49,987 bases of DNA, from positions 1-49,987 of the forward strand of contig WHTW01000044.1 in NCBI GenBank assembly GCA_009377525.1, given 5' to 3'. The DNA comes from Rhodospirillales bacterium. Lineage in GTDB: Bacteria; Pseudomonadota; Alphaproteobacteria; Reyranellales; Reyranellaceae. The position numbers were made by a program, and so were the translations under genes. The notes under the pieces were generated by a model. The model worked only from the letters and a program-made list of their open reading frames with translations. It was not told the DNA's origin and did not search any database. Positions within the stretch are counted from its first letter, which is position 1. The number at the start of each line of letters is the position of its first letter. Shown here in pieces: positions 20,575-28,563 of the stretch.

Positions 20575-21543
20575 TTACATGAAGAGCTTTTCCGCTTTGC
20601 GGTCGGCGTAGAGCCCGGCCACGAACTCGCCGTAGCCGTTGTAGAGCAGCGTCGGGATGCGCTCGTCGCTGCCCAGCGGCTTCTCGGTCGCTTGGCTCCA
20701 GCGCGGATGCGGCACCTGTGGGTTCACGTTGGCCCAGAAGCCGTACTCGCTCGCCTGCAGCTTCTCCCAGAACGACACCGGCCGCTTGTCGGTGAACTCG
20801 ACCGAGACGATCGACTTCACGTTCTTGAAGCCGTACTTCCACGGCGCCACCAGGCGCAGCGGCGCGCCATTCTGCTTGTGGATCGGCTTGCCGTAGAGGC
20901 CGGTGGCGATGAAGGTGAGATCGTTCATCGCCTCGTCCATCGCCAGGCCTTCGGTGTAGGGCCAGGGATAGAGCAGGTCGCGCTGCTCGCGCATCACCGA
21001 CGGCTTGCTGAGCGTCTTCATCACCACGAACTTGGCGCCGCTGGTCGGCTTGCACAGCTCGACCAGGGAGCGCATCGGAAAGCCGCTCCACGGCACGATC
21101 ATCGACCATGTCTCGACGCAACGATGGCGGTAGACGCGCTCTTGGAGCTGCACCCTGGCCAGAAGATCGTCGATGCCGATCTCGAACGGTTTCTCGACCA
21201 TGCCGCCGACCTTGATGGTCCAGGGGCGGACTTCGAGCTTCTGGGCGTCGCGCCAGATGCTCTTGTCGGTGCCGAACTCGTAGAAGTTGTTGTAGGTCGT
21301 GGCCAGCCGCTCGGCGGTCATCGGCGTGGGCACGCCGTACTTGTCGCTGCGCTTGGCCGGGTAGAGCGCGGCCGACGGGTCCTTGTTCTTGTCTTTGTCC
21401 TGGGCCGACGCGATGGCCGGCAGGGCGAGCGACGCGGCGCCCAGCCCCATGGCCTTCACCAGCGAGCGGCGCTGCAGATAGACGCTTTCGGGTGTTGCCT
21501 GGTTTTCGCCCAATTCCCAGCCGTGTCTGCGCTTGATCAACAT
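20575..21543 (-). CDS. msrP: Protein-methionine-sulfoxide reductase catalytic subunit MsrP (YedY)
   Basis: Molybdopterin enzyme of the periplasm that reduces methionine sulfoxide in envelope proteins. The 322-aa precursor has a Tat signal (LQRRSLVKAMGLGAASLALP...ASAQ). The molybdenum ligand is Cys142 in HRCVETWSMIVPWSGFPM. Further family blocks are NNFYEFGTDKSIW and RLVAPWKYGFKNVKSIV. The start at 21543 has GAGGAG 11 nt upstream; an in-frame ATG 16 codons earlier lacks similarity. The membrane haem partner MsrQ, often encoded next to msrP, is absent here. The upstream neighbours are an Mpo1-like protein and two exported thioredoxin-fold proteins. Confidence 0.95.
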   Translation of the reverse strand: MLIKRRHGWELGENQATPESVYLQRRSLVKAMGLGAASLALPAIASAQDKDKNKDPSAALYPAKRSDKYGVPTPMTAERLATTYNNFYEFGTDKSIWRDAQKLEVRPWTIKVGGMVEKPFEIGIDDLLARVQLQERVYRHRCVETWSMIVPWSGFPMRSLVELCKPTSGAKFVVMKTLSKPSVMREQRDLLYPWPYTEGLAMDEAMNDLTFIATGLYGKPIHKQNGAPLRLVAPWKYGFKNVKSIVSVEFTDKRPVSFWEKLQASEYGFWANVNPQVPHPRWSQATEKPLGSDERIPTLLYNGYGEFVAGLYADRKAEKLFM

Positions 21544-21610
21544 GAGTAGAACTCCTCTACGCCCCGGTTCTATCTGGCGCCGCCACCGCACGCCGGCAAA
21601 TCAACCCTGC

Positions 21611-22123
21611 TCACCGCGCCGTGACATCACCTTCGGCCATGGCGTCGGCAAGATCGCGGCGCTGGCCCATCACCACCATGGCTTCGGCGACCAGGAACAT
21701 CGGCCCGATGAAGGCCTGGAAGATGTTGTCGATCAGCGCCGGCCGCTTGCCCTCGTAGTGATGGCCGAGGAACTGCAGCACCCAGCCGCCGACGAACAGG
21801 ACGATGAAGGCGATCCACACGGCCTGAGCCGAGCCCAGCGCGCCGGCGAAGGCCTCGGCGGCGTACCAGGTGACGGCCATGATCAGGGCCATGGCGATGC
21901 CGATGCCGAGGTCGAGCGCCATCCAGCCCAGCACCGCCACGATGGCGATGGCGAGCGACATCGTCCACTGCCGGTCGCCGACCTCGAAGCGCCATAGCGA
22001 GAGGATCAGCAGCAGCGAGAAGACGATGACCGGGATGCCCACGAAGTGGGTGGCCTTGTTGCGCCAGTCGCGATGCACCGACGCGTAGGAGGCGAGTTGA
22101 CTGCGGAACAGCTCGTTGGCCAT
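21611..22123 (-). CDS. Mpo1-like (DUF962) membrane protein
   Basis: 170-aa membrane protein of the Mpo1/YGL010w family. The N-terminal motif ASYASVHRDWRNKATHFVGIP and the C-terminal GWVLQFLGHHYEGKRPAL with FIGPMFLVAEA carry the conserved histidines that bind iron in yeast Mpo1, an alpha-dioxygenase of 2-hydroxy fatty acids. Four hydrophobic helices lie between them. Activity in bacteria is inferred from the family only. It is in tandem with the thioredoxin-like genes upstream (17-nt gap) and msrP downstream. Confidence 0.88.
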   Translation of the reverse strand: MANELFRSQLASYASVHRDWRNKATHFVGIPVIVFSLLLILSLWRFEVGDRQWTMSLAIAIVAVLGWMALDLGIGIAMALIMAVTWYAAEAFAGALGSAQAVWIAFIVLFVGGWVLQFLGHHYEGKRPALIDNIFQAFIGPMFLVAEAMVVMGQRRDLADAMAEGDVTAR

Positions 22124-22139
22124 GGCAGCCTCCGGGTGG

Positions 22140-22589
22140 CTAGGGCTTGGTGTTCGTCACGTCGAGAATCGTCGGCCACATGAAGTGGCGCCAGCCGTTG
22201 TTGCCGGCGGTGCTGGCCGTGACCTGGCCATTCTGCAGCAGGAAGAAGCGCGGCGTTTCATATTCCTCCCACGCACCTTGCCGGCTCGTCAGGAAGGTGT
22301 CGAGCAGCCACCGCAGATCGGCGGGCCAGGCGGCGGGCTGCATCATCGCGGTGGCCGTGGGCGCGTTGATGGTCCGGATGTCGATCATCTTGTAGGCGGG
22401 GGAGGCGGCGAACAAAGGCTGCCACTGGCTGCGCCACGTCTTGCACGGCTCCGACTGGTCGTGACAGACGAGGATCAGGACGGGCCGCGCGCTTTGGGTG
22501 GCGGCGGGGGGTTGCGCTTCGACGACGGGTACGCACAGCATCGCGGCGGCCATCGCCAGGGCCGCCATCAAGAAACGGCTCAGGGCCAT
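22140..22589 (-). CDS. Exported thioredoxin-fold protein with SxxC site
   Basis: 149-aa protein with a signal peptide (MALSRFLMAALAMAAAMLCV...VEAQ). The domain resembles thioredoxin: a strand VLILVCH, the active-site-like DQSEPCKTW (Ser-x-x-Cys), and a cis-proline motif ETPRFFLLQNGQV. It is a clear paralogue of the product of 22781-23215 (shared WPADxRW, TPRF, GNxGW, MWPxIL, VTxTK). Having Ser at the first redox position means it cannot make a normal dithiol, so it may act as a chaperone, a monothiol or an inhibitor. The Shine-Dalgarno GGGAG is 11 nt before the ATG, and the leader contains a 25-bp tandem duplication. Confidence 0.7.
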   Translation of the reverse strand: MALSRFLMAALAMAAAMLCVPVVEAQPPAATQSARPVLILVCHDQSEPCKTWRSQWQPLFAASPAYKMIDIRTINAPTATAMMQPAAWPADLRWLLDTFLTSRQGAWEEYETPRFFLLQNGQVTASTAGNNGWRHFMWPTILDVTNTKP

Positions 22590-22597
22590 ACGACTTC

Positions 22598-22647
22598 ATC
22601 TCCCGCGGAAACGCTCCACGAGATCTCCCGCGGAAACGCTCCACGAG
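22598..22647 (-). repeat. Exact 25-bp tandem duplication in a 5' leader
   Basis: The 25-bp block ATCTCCCGCGG...CCACGAG occurs at 22598-22622 and again at 22623-22647 with no mismatch. It covers the Shine-Dalgarno region of the SxxC thioredoxin-like gene, so two GGGAGAT copies exist upstream of its start. Confidence 0.9.
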
Positions 22648-22708
22648 GCCAATATGATCCAAGCTTCCAACGAGGAAAAGCGGGCGGCGTCGCTCCACAA
22701 TCAACTAT

Positions 22709-22757
22709 TCATGTTCCTCTCCTCCGCTAGGGGCCCGCTAGGGGGAGAGGAACATGA
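22709..22757. repeat. Inverted repeat between the two thioredoxin-like genes
   Basis: 14-bp arms TCATGTTCCTCTCC (22709-22722) and GGAGAGGAACATGA (22744-22757) enclose two GCTAGGGG units. It is related to the long inverted repeat at 45886-45992. It could end transcription between the paralogues, although it has no clear U-tract. Confidence 0.65.
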
Positions 22758-22780
22758 GGCGGGGGAGATACGTCCGCTGA

Positions 22781-23215
22781 TCAGGCCTTGGTCCCGGTAA
22801 CTTCCAGGATCTTGGGCCACATCTTGTCCTTCCAGCCGGCATTGCCGGTGACTGCAAGAATGACCTTGCCGTCCTGGGCGAGGATGAAGCGCGGCGTCGC
22901 ATCAGGGCGGGCCTTGCCTTCGTCGCTGTCCAGGAACGCGGTCCGGATCCAGCGGGAGTCCGCCGGCCAGTTCTCTTCCTTGAGGATCAGCGACAGGTCG
23001 GCAGGATGCACCACCCGATAGTCGAGTTTCTTGCTGGCATCGGATTTCTTGAAGTCAGGCTCAGACTGGGCACGCCAGATCTTGCAGCCGCCTCAAAGTT
23101 CGTGCCCGACGAACACCAGCATCGGCTTCCCAGACTGGGCTTGCGCGATGCGGGCTAATGACGGCGCGGTGGCCATCGCCAGGCCGCCGACCATCATGGA
23201 CCTTCTGTTGACCAT
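22781..23215 (-). CDS. Exported thioredoxin-fold protein, candidate selenoprotein (in-frame TGA at codon 41)
   Basis: The frame is open from ATG 23215 to TGA 22781 (144 residues) except for one TGA at 23093-23095, codon 41. Residues 1-27 form a signal peptide (VNRRSMMVGGLAMATAP...AQAQ). The domain then reads LVFVGHEL-U-GGCKIW and later ATPRFILAQDGKV, the cis-proline element of the thioredoxin fold. The TGA sits at the first position of the expected CxxC (U41-G-G-C44) and aligns without gaps with SEPC of the neighbouring paralogue. Similarity to that paralogue continues on both sides. The Shine-Dalgarno GGGAGAT and its spacing are also conserved between them. A SECIS-like hairpin follows the TGA. 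Alternative: a pseudogene with one nonsense mutation, which is credible because the next upstream gene is decayed. No other lesion is seen here. Confidence 0.6.
23058..23089 (-). promoter_or_regulatory. SECIS-like hairpin downstream of the in-frame TGA
   Basis: In mRNA numbering after the UGA, nt 11-13 AGA pair with 28-30 UCU, nt 14 is a bulged U, nt 15-18 CUGG pair with 24-27 CCAG, and the loop is CGUGC with G20-U21. A lower stem GGC (4-6) / GCC (33-35) can extend it. A bulged U and a GU in the apical loop are the features SelB needs in E. coli fdhF, where, as I recall the sequence, the loop GU is also at +20/+21. Confidence 0.5.
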
Positions 23216-23307
23216 GAGATCCATCTCCCGTGGAACCATCCAAACAGTCATTCTGGACAAGGAACGCGGTCCAAAGAAGCCGCCCTCACTGCTTTGTGAC
23301 CCAGAGC

Positions 23308-23335
23308 ATTCCGTCCGGCTGGACTCCCGATGCGG
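23308..23335. repeat. Fragment of GCACATTCCGTCC-type palindrome
   Basis: GAGCATTCCGTCCGGCTGGA resembles one arm and loop of the palindromes at 24716-24755 and 38905-38944. It lies between the candidate selenoprotein gene and the ATPase/GNAT pseudogene. Confidence 0.4.
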
Positions 23336-23346
23336 GCGTCGCAGCC

Positions 23347-24640
23347 TCATCGGCACTCCGGATCGCGGACGCGCACCTCGGCCACCAGCCAGCGTCCTTC
23401 CTCGCGCGCCATCGCGATGGCGTCGTAGTCCATCGCCCATCCGTTCAACCAGTGCATCAGCAGCACGTCGCCGGCCGGATTTCCCTCGGGCATCACGCCG
23501 GTGACGAACCAGCCGAGCCGTTCAAGGGCCGCCACCGCGCCGGCCAGCGCAGGGTCGCCAAGCGGCAGGAACAGCTGGCCGACTTCCGTGCGACTCTGTT
23601 GCGCCGCATGCATCAGGGCCTTCGTCCGCTCCGCCAGGTCGGTTCCGATGCGAAGCACCGATGCGCGCACCGTCCCGACCTTGGGACGGACAGATACGGT
23701 GACGTCGGTGTGTTCCTGACCGGCTGGCCCGGCCGTATCGGGAACAAGGGTATGAGGCATCGCTCGTAAAGACGGGTGATGAAGGCCTCGTGCCCGGCTG
23801 GCAGCACGAGCCGAGGCGGCGAGCGGCTCCCCAGCAGCGCTGCCATGTAGACGATGGTGCCTCGGCCCTGCGAGGTCGCCTCCAGGCTGGAGAAGTCCTC
23901 GGCAGGAACCGCCCCAGCATCAATCCGACTTCGGTGTTGCCGTTGTGAATGCTGGTCTTCTGCGAGACGGCGTGCGCGCTGTCACTGCGCCGCCAAAGCG
24001 GACGATCTTGCCGGAGCGTACGAATTCGTCGTTGGCGACATGCTGGAGCTTGGCCAGGACTCCGTGACCACGATGGGAAGGATTGGTGGCCGCCATGCCG
24101 AATTCGATGGCGCGAGGGCGGTCGGGGTGATGGATCAGCGCCATGTGGCCGATCAACCGGCCATTTGGGAGCTCGGCGACGATACAGTCGATGTCGCCCT
24201 TGGCCATCATCCCGGCCAGCGCTTCGGGGCAGTAGATCTGCTCGTTGAAGTACGAATAGCGATAGCAGTCATAGAACAGGCGGGTGACGTCCACGGCGTC
24301 GTCGGCCGTGGTTTTGCGGCAACGGACTTCGCCTTCCAACTCGTGGACTGGGCCGGGCGCGGCGACAGCCGGTCCGCCCCCCAGCTCGAAGCGGGCCGGC
24401 GCTGCCTTGAACCGCGTGAGCCGCTGGCCGTCCCGTCCGAGGGCTTCCAGCGTCACGATGTCCATGAGCTGCTGCATCATATGCCCGCCAAGCCCTCGGT
24501 GGCGGGCTGTCCCGGCCTCGTCGCCAAAGGCGATCGGCTGTATGCGTCTCGGATCCGGCGGCGCCCTGCATGCAGTCGATATCGAAGCTCGCCTGTTCAC
24601 CCGGGTCGAAGGCAAGCTGGATGACCTGGATCGTCCTTCA
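23347..24640 (-). pseudogene. Decayed ATP-binding (RsbW-like) / GNAT acetyltransferase fusion
   Basis: Minus-strand fragments in different frames join into one protein. They are: VIQLAFDPGEQASFDI and GLGGHMMQQLMDIV (remains of a HATPase/anti-sigma-type domain, with a frame change and missing residues near 24560); an acetyltransferase domain (MMAKGDIDCIVAELPNGRL, FGMAATNPSHRGHGVLAKL, with the acetyl-CoA loop HRGHGV); VSQKTSIHNGNTEVGLMLG after a two-base shift near 23965-23985; AEDFSSLEATSQGRGTIVYM after another shift near 23895; and, after a third shift near 23760, VPDTAGPAGQEHTDVTVSV to the end at 23347. At least four lesions make a working product unlikely. The order HATPase-GNAT is known from alphaproteobacterial ATP-binding proteins. 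Confidence 0.75.
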
Positions 24641-24715
24641 AGCAGGAAAGTCGGCCGGCCCTGTATCGGCGATGGCGCCGGCCGTTTCCACCTCGAAGTG
24701 GCAAGTGCTCAAAAA

Positions 24716-24755
24716 GCACGCCCCGCCCGGCTGGACTCGGCCGGACGGGATGTGC
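24716..24755. repeat. Palindrome of the GCACATTCCGTCC family, imperfect copy
   Basis: GCACGCCCCGCCCGGCT and GGCCGGACGGGATGTGC form a stem of about 17 bp with two mismatches around a loop ending ACTC. It is homologous to 38905-38944, which has perfect 18-bp arms. It lies just past the 3' end of the EF-G-like gene and could act as its terminator. Confidence 0.5.
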
Positions 24756-24782
24756 CCGTTGATCCAAGGTGTCCCGTGCGCT

Positions 24783-26855
24783 TCAGGCGGCGCGCTTCTT
24801 GGACTCCTCGACGATGCGCTCGGCGGTGCGTCCGACCAGCTCCTGCAGATGGTCGAACTCGGTGCGGAAGGTGCCCACGCCCTGGGTGACCGAACGGATC
24901 TCGACGATCATGTCGGCGATCTCGGCCTCTGGCATCAGCGCCGACACCTCGTCCCAGCCGCTCCAGCCCTCGCGCGCGTCGTAGCCCAGGAGCTGGCCGC
25001 GGCGGCCGGAGATCAGGCGCTGGATGCGCGGCGTGGCGTCGTTGGGCGCCGCCACCGTCACCTTGAGGATGGGCTCCAGCAGCACCGGCTTGCACTTGGG
25101 CATGGCCTCGCTCATGGCGATGCGCGCGGCCATCTTGAACGACATTTCCGAGCTGTCGACGGAGTGGTACTGGCCGTCGAACAGCGTGACCTCGAGGTCG
25201 ACCACGGGCTGGCCGAGCGGGCCCTCCTTGAGGTAGTCGATCAGGCCTTCCTCGACGGCCGGGATGAAGTTGCGCGGCACCACGCCGCCCACGATCTTGT
25301 CGACGAAGCGGAAGCCCGAACCGCGCGGCAGAGGCTTGATCTCGACCTTGATGTCGGCGAACTGGCCGTGACCGCCGGTCTGGCGCTTGTAGCGGGCGTG
25401 CTGCTGGCAGCCGCCCTGGATGGTCTCGCGGTAGGCCACGCGCGGCGTCTCGGTGTCGACCGCGACGTTGTAGCGGCCGGCGAGCTTGTCGACCGCGACC
25501 TTCAGGTGCATCTCGCCCTGGCCCTTGAGCAGGAGCTCGTGGGTCTCGCCGCGCGCCTCGAAGGAAAGCGATGGGTCTTCCTCGACGATCTTGTGCAGGG
25601 CGCCGGAGAGCTTGACCTCATCGTTGCGGTTCTTGGCCTTGAGCGACAGGGCGAACACCGGCGCCTCGGCCTTGGGGAAGTCTTCGGTCGCAGCGGTGCC
25701 CGCGGCCGCCAGCGACTCGCCGCCCGACAACGCCTCGACCTTGGCCAGCGCCACGATTTCGCCAGCCTTGGCCTCGCTGATCTTGTCGAGGCGCTGGCCG
25801 AACGGCCGCAGCAGGGTGCCGATGCGCTGGCCGCCGACGCTCTGGCCCTCGACCAGGCTGCCCGACCAGACGCGGCAGAGCGAGAGCTTGCCGGCATGGC
25901 TCTGGTGCAGGACCTTGAAGCACTCGGCCATGGCCACGCCGTTGGACGGCAGCGAGCGCCGCTTGGCGGTCTCGGCGACGAACGGCGTGTCATGGCGCAG
26001 CGCTTTCAGGAGACGGCGCACGCCGTTCTCGCGGTCGCCGGCGCCCAGCAGCACGGGTACGATCAGGTCAGCGCCGAACTCGTCATGCAGGTCGCGGTAG
26101 ATCAGCGACTTCTCGGGCGCCACATCCTCGATGAGCTGCTCGAGCAGCGTATCGTCAAACTCCGAGAGCGTCTCCAGCATCTCGCGGCGGGCCTCGGCCT
26201 CGCGCGGCAGGATCTCGGCCGGCATCTCGATCAGGTCGGAGGCGCCGCTCGTCTTGTAGCGGTAGGCGCGCTCGCTGACGAGGTCGACGTAGCCCACCGT
26301 CTCCTCGCCGCCGTCGTTGGTCGGCCGGCGGATCGGGACCTGGCGCAGCACCAGCTTGCGCGACGACACGCCCTGCAGGGAGGCTAGCATGTCGCGCACG
26401 CGGACCTCGGCGGAATCGATCTTGTTGACGAAGATGATGTGGGGGATGTGATGGTCTTCGATGAACTTCAACAGCGGCGTCAACGCCACGACACGTTCGG
26501 GCGAGGGCTCGCAGACCAGCACGGCCGCGTCGCACACGGCGAGCGCTGCGACGGCATCGTACTGGAATTCAATCGAGCCCGGGACGTCGAGGAAAGTCCA
26601 CTGATCGCCGAGATAGTCGACCGAGGCAACGTTGATCTCGGTGCCCATGCCGCGCTTGCGCGACTCGGCGGCACCGTCGCCGATGGAGGTGCCTGCGCGC
26701 GTCGAGCCGCGCCGACCGATGGCCCCCGTGGCGTAGAGGATGCTCTCGAGCAGGCTGGTCTTGCCCGAGAGATACGGCCCGCACAGCGCCACCACGCGGT
26801 GCGCGCCGCTGCCTGGTCTGCCTCCAGGGATGGTCTCGGATTTGATGTCGTTCAT
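24783..26855 (-). CDS. Elongation factor G-like protein (EF-G paralogue)
   Basis: 690-aa translational GTPase resembling EF-G. G1 is GPYLSGKTSLLE (residues 26-37), G3 is degenerate (LDVPGS near residue 91 instead of DTPGH), and G4 is NKID at about 145. Domains II to V are present (VPRNFIPAVEEGLIDYLKEG; YHSVDSSEMSFKMAARIAMSEA; LLEPILKVTVAAPNDATPRI). Loss of the G3 histidine, which helps GTP hydrolysis in EF-G, suggests a specialised EF-G2-type factor rather than the housekeeping translocase. The start at 26855 has GGGAGG 9 nt upstream; a further 12 codons are open upstream. It is monocistronic by context. Confidence 0.88.
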   Translation of the reverse strand: MNDIKSETIPGGRPGSGAHRVVALCGPYLSGKTSLLESILYATGAIGRRGSTRAGTSIGDGAAESRKRGMGTEINVASVDYLGDQWTFLDVPGSIEFQYDAVAALAVCDAAVLVCEPSPERVVALTPLLKFIEDHHIPHIIFVNKIDSAEVRVRDMLASLQGVSSRKLVLRQVPIRRPTNDGGEETVGYVDLVSERAYRYKTSGASDLIEMPAEILPREAEARREMLETLSEFDDTLLEQLIEDVAPEKSLIYRDLHDEFGADLIVPVLLGAGDRENGVRRLLKALRHDTPFVAETAKRRSLPSNGVAMAECFKVLHQSHAGKLSLCRVWSGSLVEGQSVGGQRIGTLLRPFGQRLDKISEAKAGEIVALAKVEALSGGESLAAAGTAATEDFPKAEAPVFALSLKAKNRNDEVKLSGALHKIVEEDPSLSFEARGETHELLLKGQGEMHLKVAVDKLAGRYNVAVDTETPRVAYRETIQGGCQQHARYKRQTGGHGQFADIKVEIKPLPRGSGFRFVDKIVGGVVPRNFIPAVEEGLIDYLKEGPLGQPVVDLEVTLFDGQYHSVDSSEMSFKMAARIAMSEAMPKCKPVLLEPILKVTVAAPNDATPRIQRLISGRRGQLLGYDAREGWSGWDEVSALMPEAEIADMIVEIRSVTQGVGTFRTEFDHLQELVGRTAERIVEESKKRAA

Positions 26856-27258
26856 GACAACGTCCTCCCTTCCGCGCGTTCGCATGCGCATGAAAGCTCC
26901 GGACGGTGGTCGCTACCGAACACGTCCGGAGCGAAGCCTTGTCTTGGAAATCGTTTCACCCCGGCTTGGGGGAGTCAATGCGCGGCCGGGGGAAGATTCT
27001 TCCGCCAAGCCGTCCTCCTCACCTTGCACGCGAGTGGACCAGCTCATGCAGCATCAGTCCGCCGGTTGGAGTGGGGCTTCCGGCATCAGTCCGGTTTTCG
27101 CAGCATGCAAGTACATGGAGCCATTGCGGTAGTGCCGGCATCTATTTTCACCGCAATGGCAATACATCCACAACGGAACCATAAAGAGGTGACCCTTCGA
27201 CGCCGGTGCACCAGAGTTTGTATCTCTGGTTTCTCGACCGGAGCAGGGGGCTTCTATA
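26856..27258. other. 403-bp divergent intergenic region
   Basis: It separates the EF-G-like gene (minus) from the histidine kinase (plus). It contains a 9-bp stem CATTGCGGT/ACCGCAATG with an 18-nt loop near 27120-27156 and a perfect hairpin CCAGAG/CTCTGG (27211-27229) just upstream of the kinase start. No complete small gene or clear promoter pair was recognised. Confidence 0.5.
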
Positions 27259-28563
27259 GTGTCAACGGTCCGGCTGCGCGGTCCGGCAGCAATCGCCCGG
27301 CCGAAGCTCATGCAGCTTTTCGACCTCATACGTTCGTTTCCTGACCAAGCCAGGTTGGCGCTCGGCACACGCGGTGTCGTCTGGGCAACGGCGGCCGGCG
27401 CGGTCGGTCTCGTGTGCTGTGCGACATCCATGGCCAGCATCGCGCTGTCGTTGCATGCCACCGAGGCAGGCTACACCCGACACAGGACGGCCGACCTGCT
27501 GGCGCTCGACCAGAGCACGCGGCAGTTGATGCATTCCGTCCATCTCATGACCTACGACCAGCTTCAGCCTGCCGAGGCCGAGGCCGCGTTGCGCAAGGCG
27601 TGGGCGCGGTTCGAGGCTGCGCTGGCGGAGGCCTGCGGCCAGGCCAACGGGGTGTCATCGGACGTCGCGCGCCAGCCGGCGATCTGCGCCGAGGCCGCTG
27701 CGATGCACGACCTGCTCAAGGGCGAGATCAAGGCGTTCGACCCGCCGAGCCGCCTGCTCGACCGGGCGACGCTGGGCAAGGCGATCGTCCTGCTTGGCCG
27801 ATTCAACTCGGCGAGTGCTGCGGACGCGCGCAGCGTGGATGCGCTGATCGGCAAGCTGGTCGACGACTACGGCTGGGCGCTCCTGGTGCTGACGCTCAGC
27901 ACGGCGGGCTTCGTCTCCGCTGGCCTGGTCCTGATCCTGCTGGTCGGTCGCGCTGCGATGGAGCACCAGCGGCAGTGGCAGGCGACCGGAGAGGCGCGCG
28001 ACCTCCTGCAGGAGACGATCGACAGCCTGCCGGCGGGCGTCGTGGTCTACGACCGGAACGAACGGCTGGTGATGTTCAATGCCGCCGCCATCGCCTCGAC
28101 GCCGGTGCTGAAACGGCCTGGGGTCATCGGCATCAGTTACGACGAACTGGCGCGGGAAACCGCCAAGCTGTCGCGGGAGTTCGGCGCGCCGCTCGAGAAC
28201 ACGGCCGAGGAATGGATCGCGCGTTTCCGCAGCAAGGGCCGGTGGATCATGCGCCAGGCGGTCGGCGAACGCTGGTTCGAATGGTCGGAGAAGGCGACGC
28301 CGTCCGGCCGGACGGTCGGTCTCAGGGTCGACGTCACCGACCTCAAGAAGCGCGAGATGGAGATCGAGCACGCGCGCGACCTGCTTCAGGAAACCATCGA
28401 TGCGCTGCCGGCAGGCGTCGTGCTCTACGACAAGGACGAGCGGCTGGTGATGTTCAACAAGGCCGCGGCTTCCATCGCGCCCCACATCGCCGAGGCCGGC
28501 GCCATCGGCAAGACTACAGCCAGATGGCCTACGAAACCGAGCGCGACCTCGACGCCAGAGTAG
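27259..28563 (+). CDS. Multi-PAS sensor histidine kinase, N-terminal part (frameshifted)
   Basis: 434-aa frame holding the sensor half of a membrane histidine kinase. A first hydrophobic helix lies at about residues 38-62 (VVWATAAGAVGLVCCATSMA), then an external helical domain, then a second helix at about 205-230 (WALLVLTLSTAGFVSAGLVL). Two tandem PAS units follow with nearly identical openings: ARDLLQETIDSLPAGVVVYD at about 247 and ARDLLQETIDALPAGVVLYD at about 374. The frame leaves the family sequence at IGKT near 28515. One missing base in AAGACTACAGCC (expected reading GKTYSQMAYE) shifts it to a stop at 28563. The start used is GTG with GGAGCAGGGGG upstream; ATG 27310 is an alternative. 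Confidence 0.8.
   Translation: MSTVRLRGPAAIARPKLMQLFDLIRSFPDQARLALGTRGVVWATAAGAVGLVCCATSMASIALSLHATEAGYTRHRTADLLALDQSTRQLMHSVHLMTYDQLQPAEAEAALRKAWARFEAALAEACGQANGVSSDVARQPAICAEAAAMHDLLKGEIKAFDPPSRLLDRATLGKAIVLLGRFNSASAADARSVDALIGKLVDDYGWALLVLTLSTAGFVSAGLVLILLVGRAAMEHQRQWQATGEARDLLQETIDSLPAGVVVYDRNERLVMFNAAAIASTPVLKRPGVIGISYDELARETAKLSREFGAPLENTAEEWIARFRSKGRWIMRQAVGERWFEWSEKATPSGRTVGLRVDVTDLKKREMEIEHARDLLQETIDALPAGVVLYDKDERLVMFNKAAASIAPHIAEAGAIGKTTARWPTKPSATSTPE

Noticed and set aside
22781..23014. Independent short gene formed by the half after the in-frame TGA
   Set aside because: There is no ribosome-binding site at the GTG, and the product would start in the middle of a thioredoxin domain.
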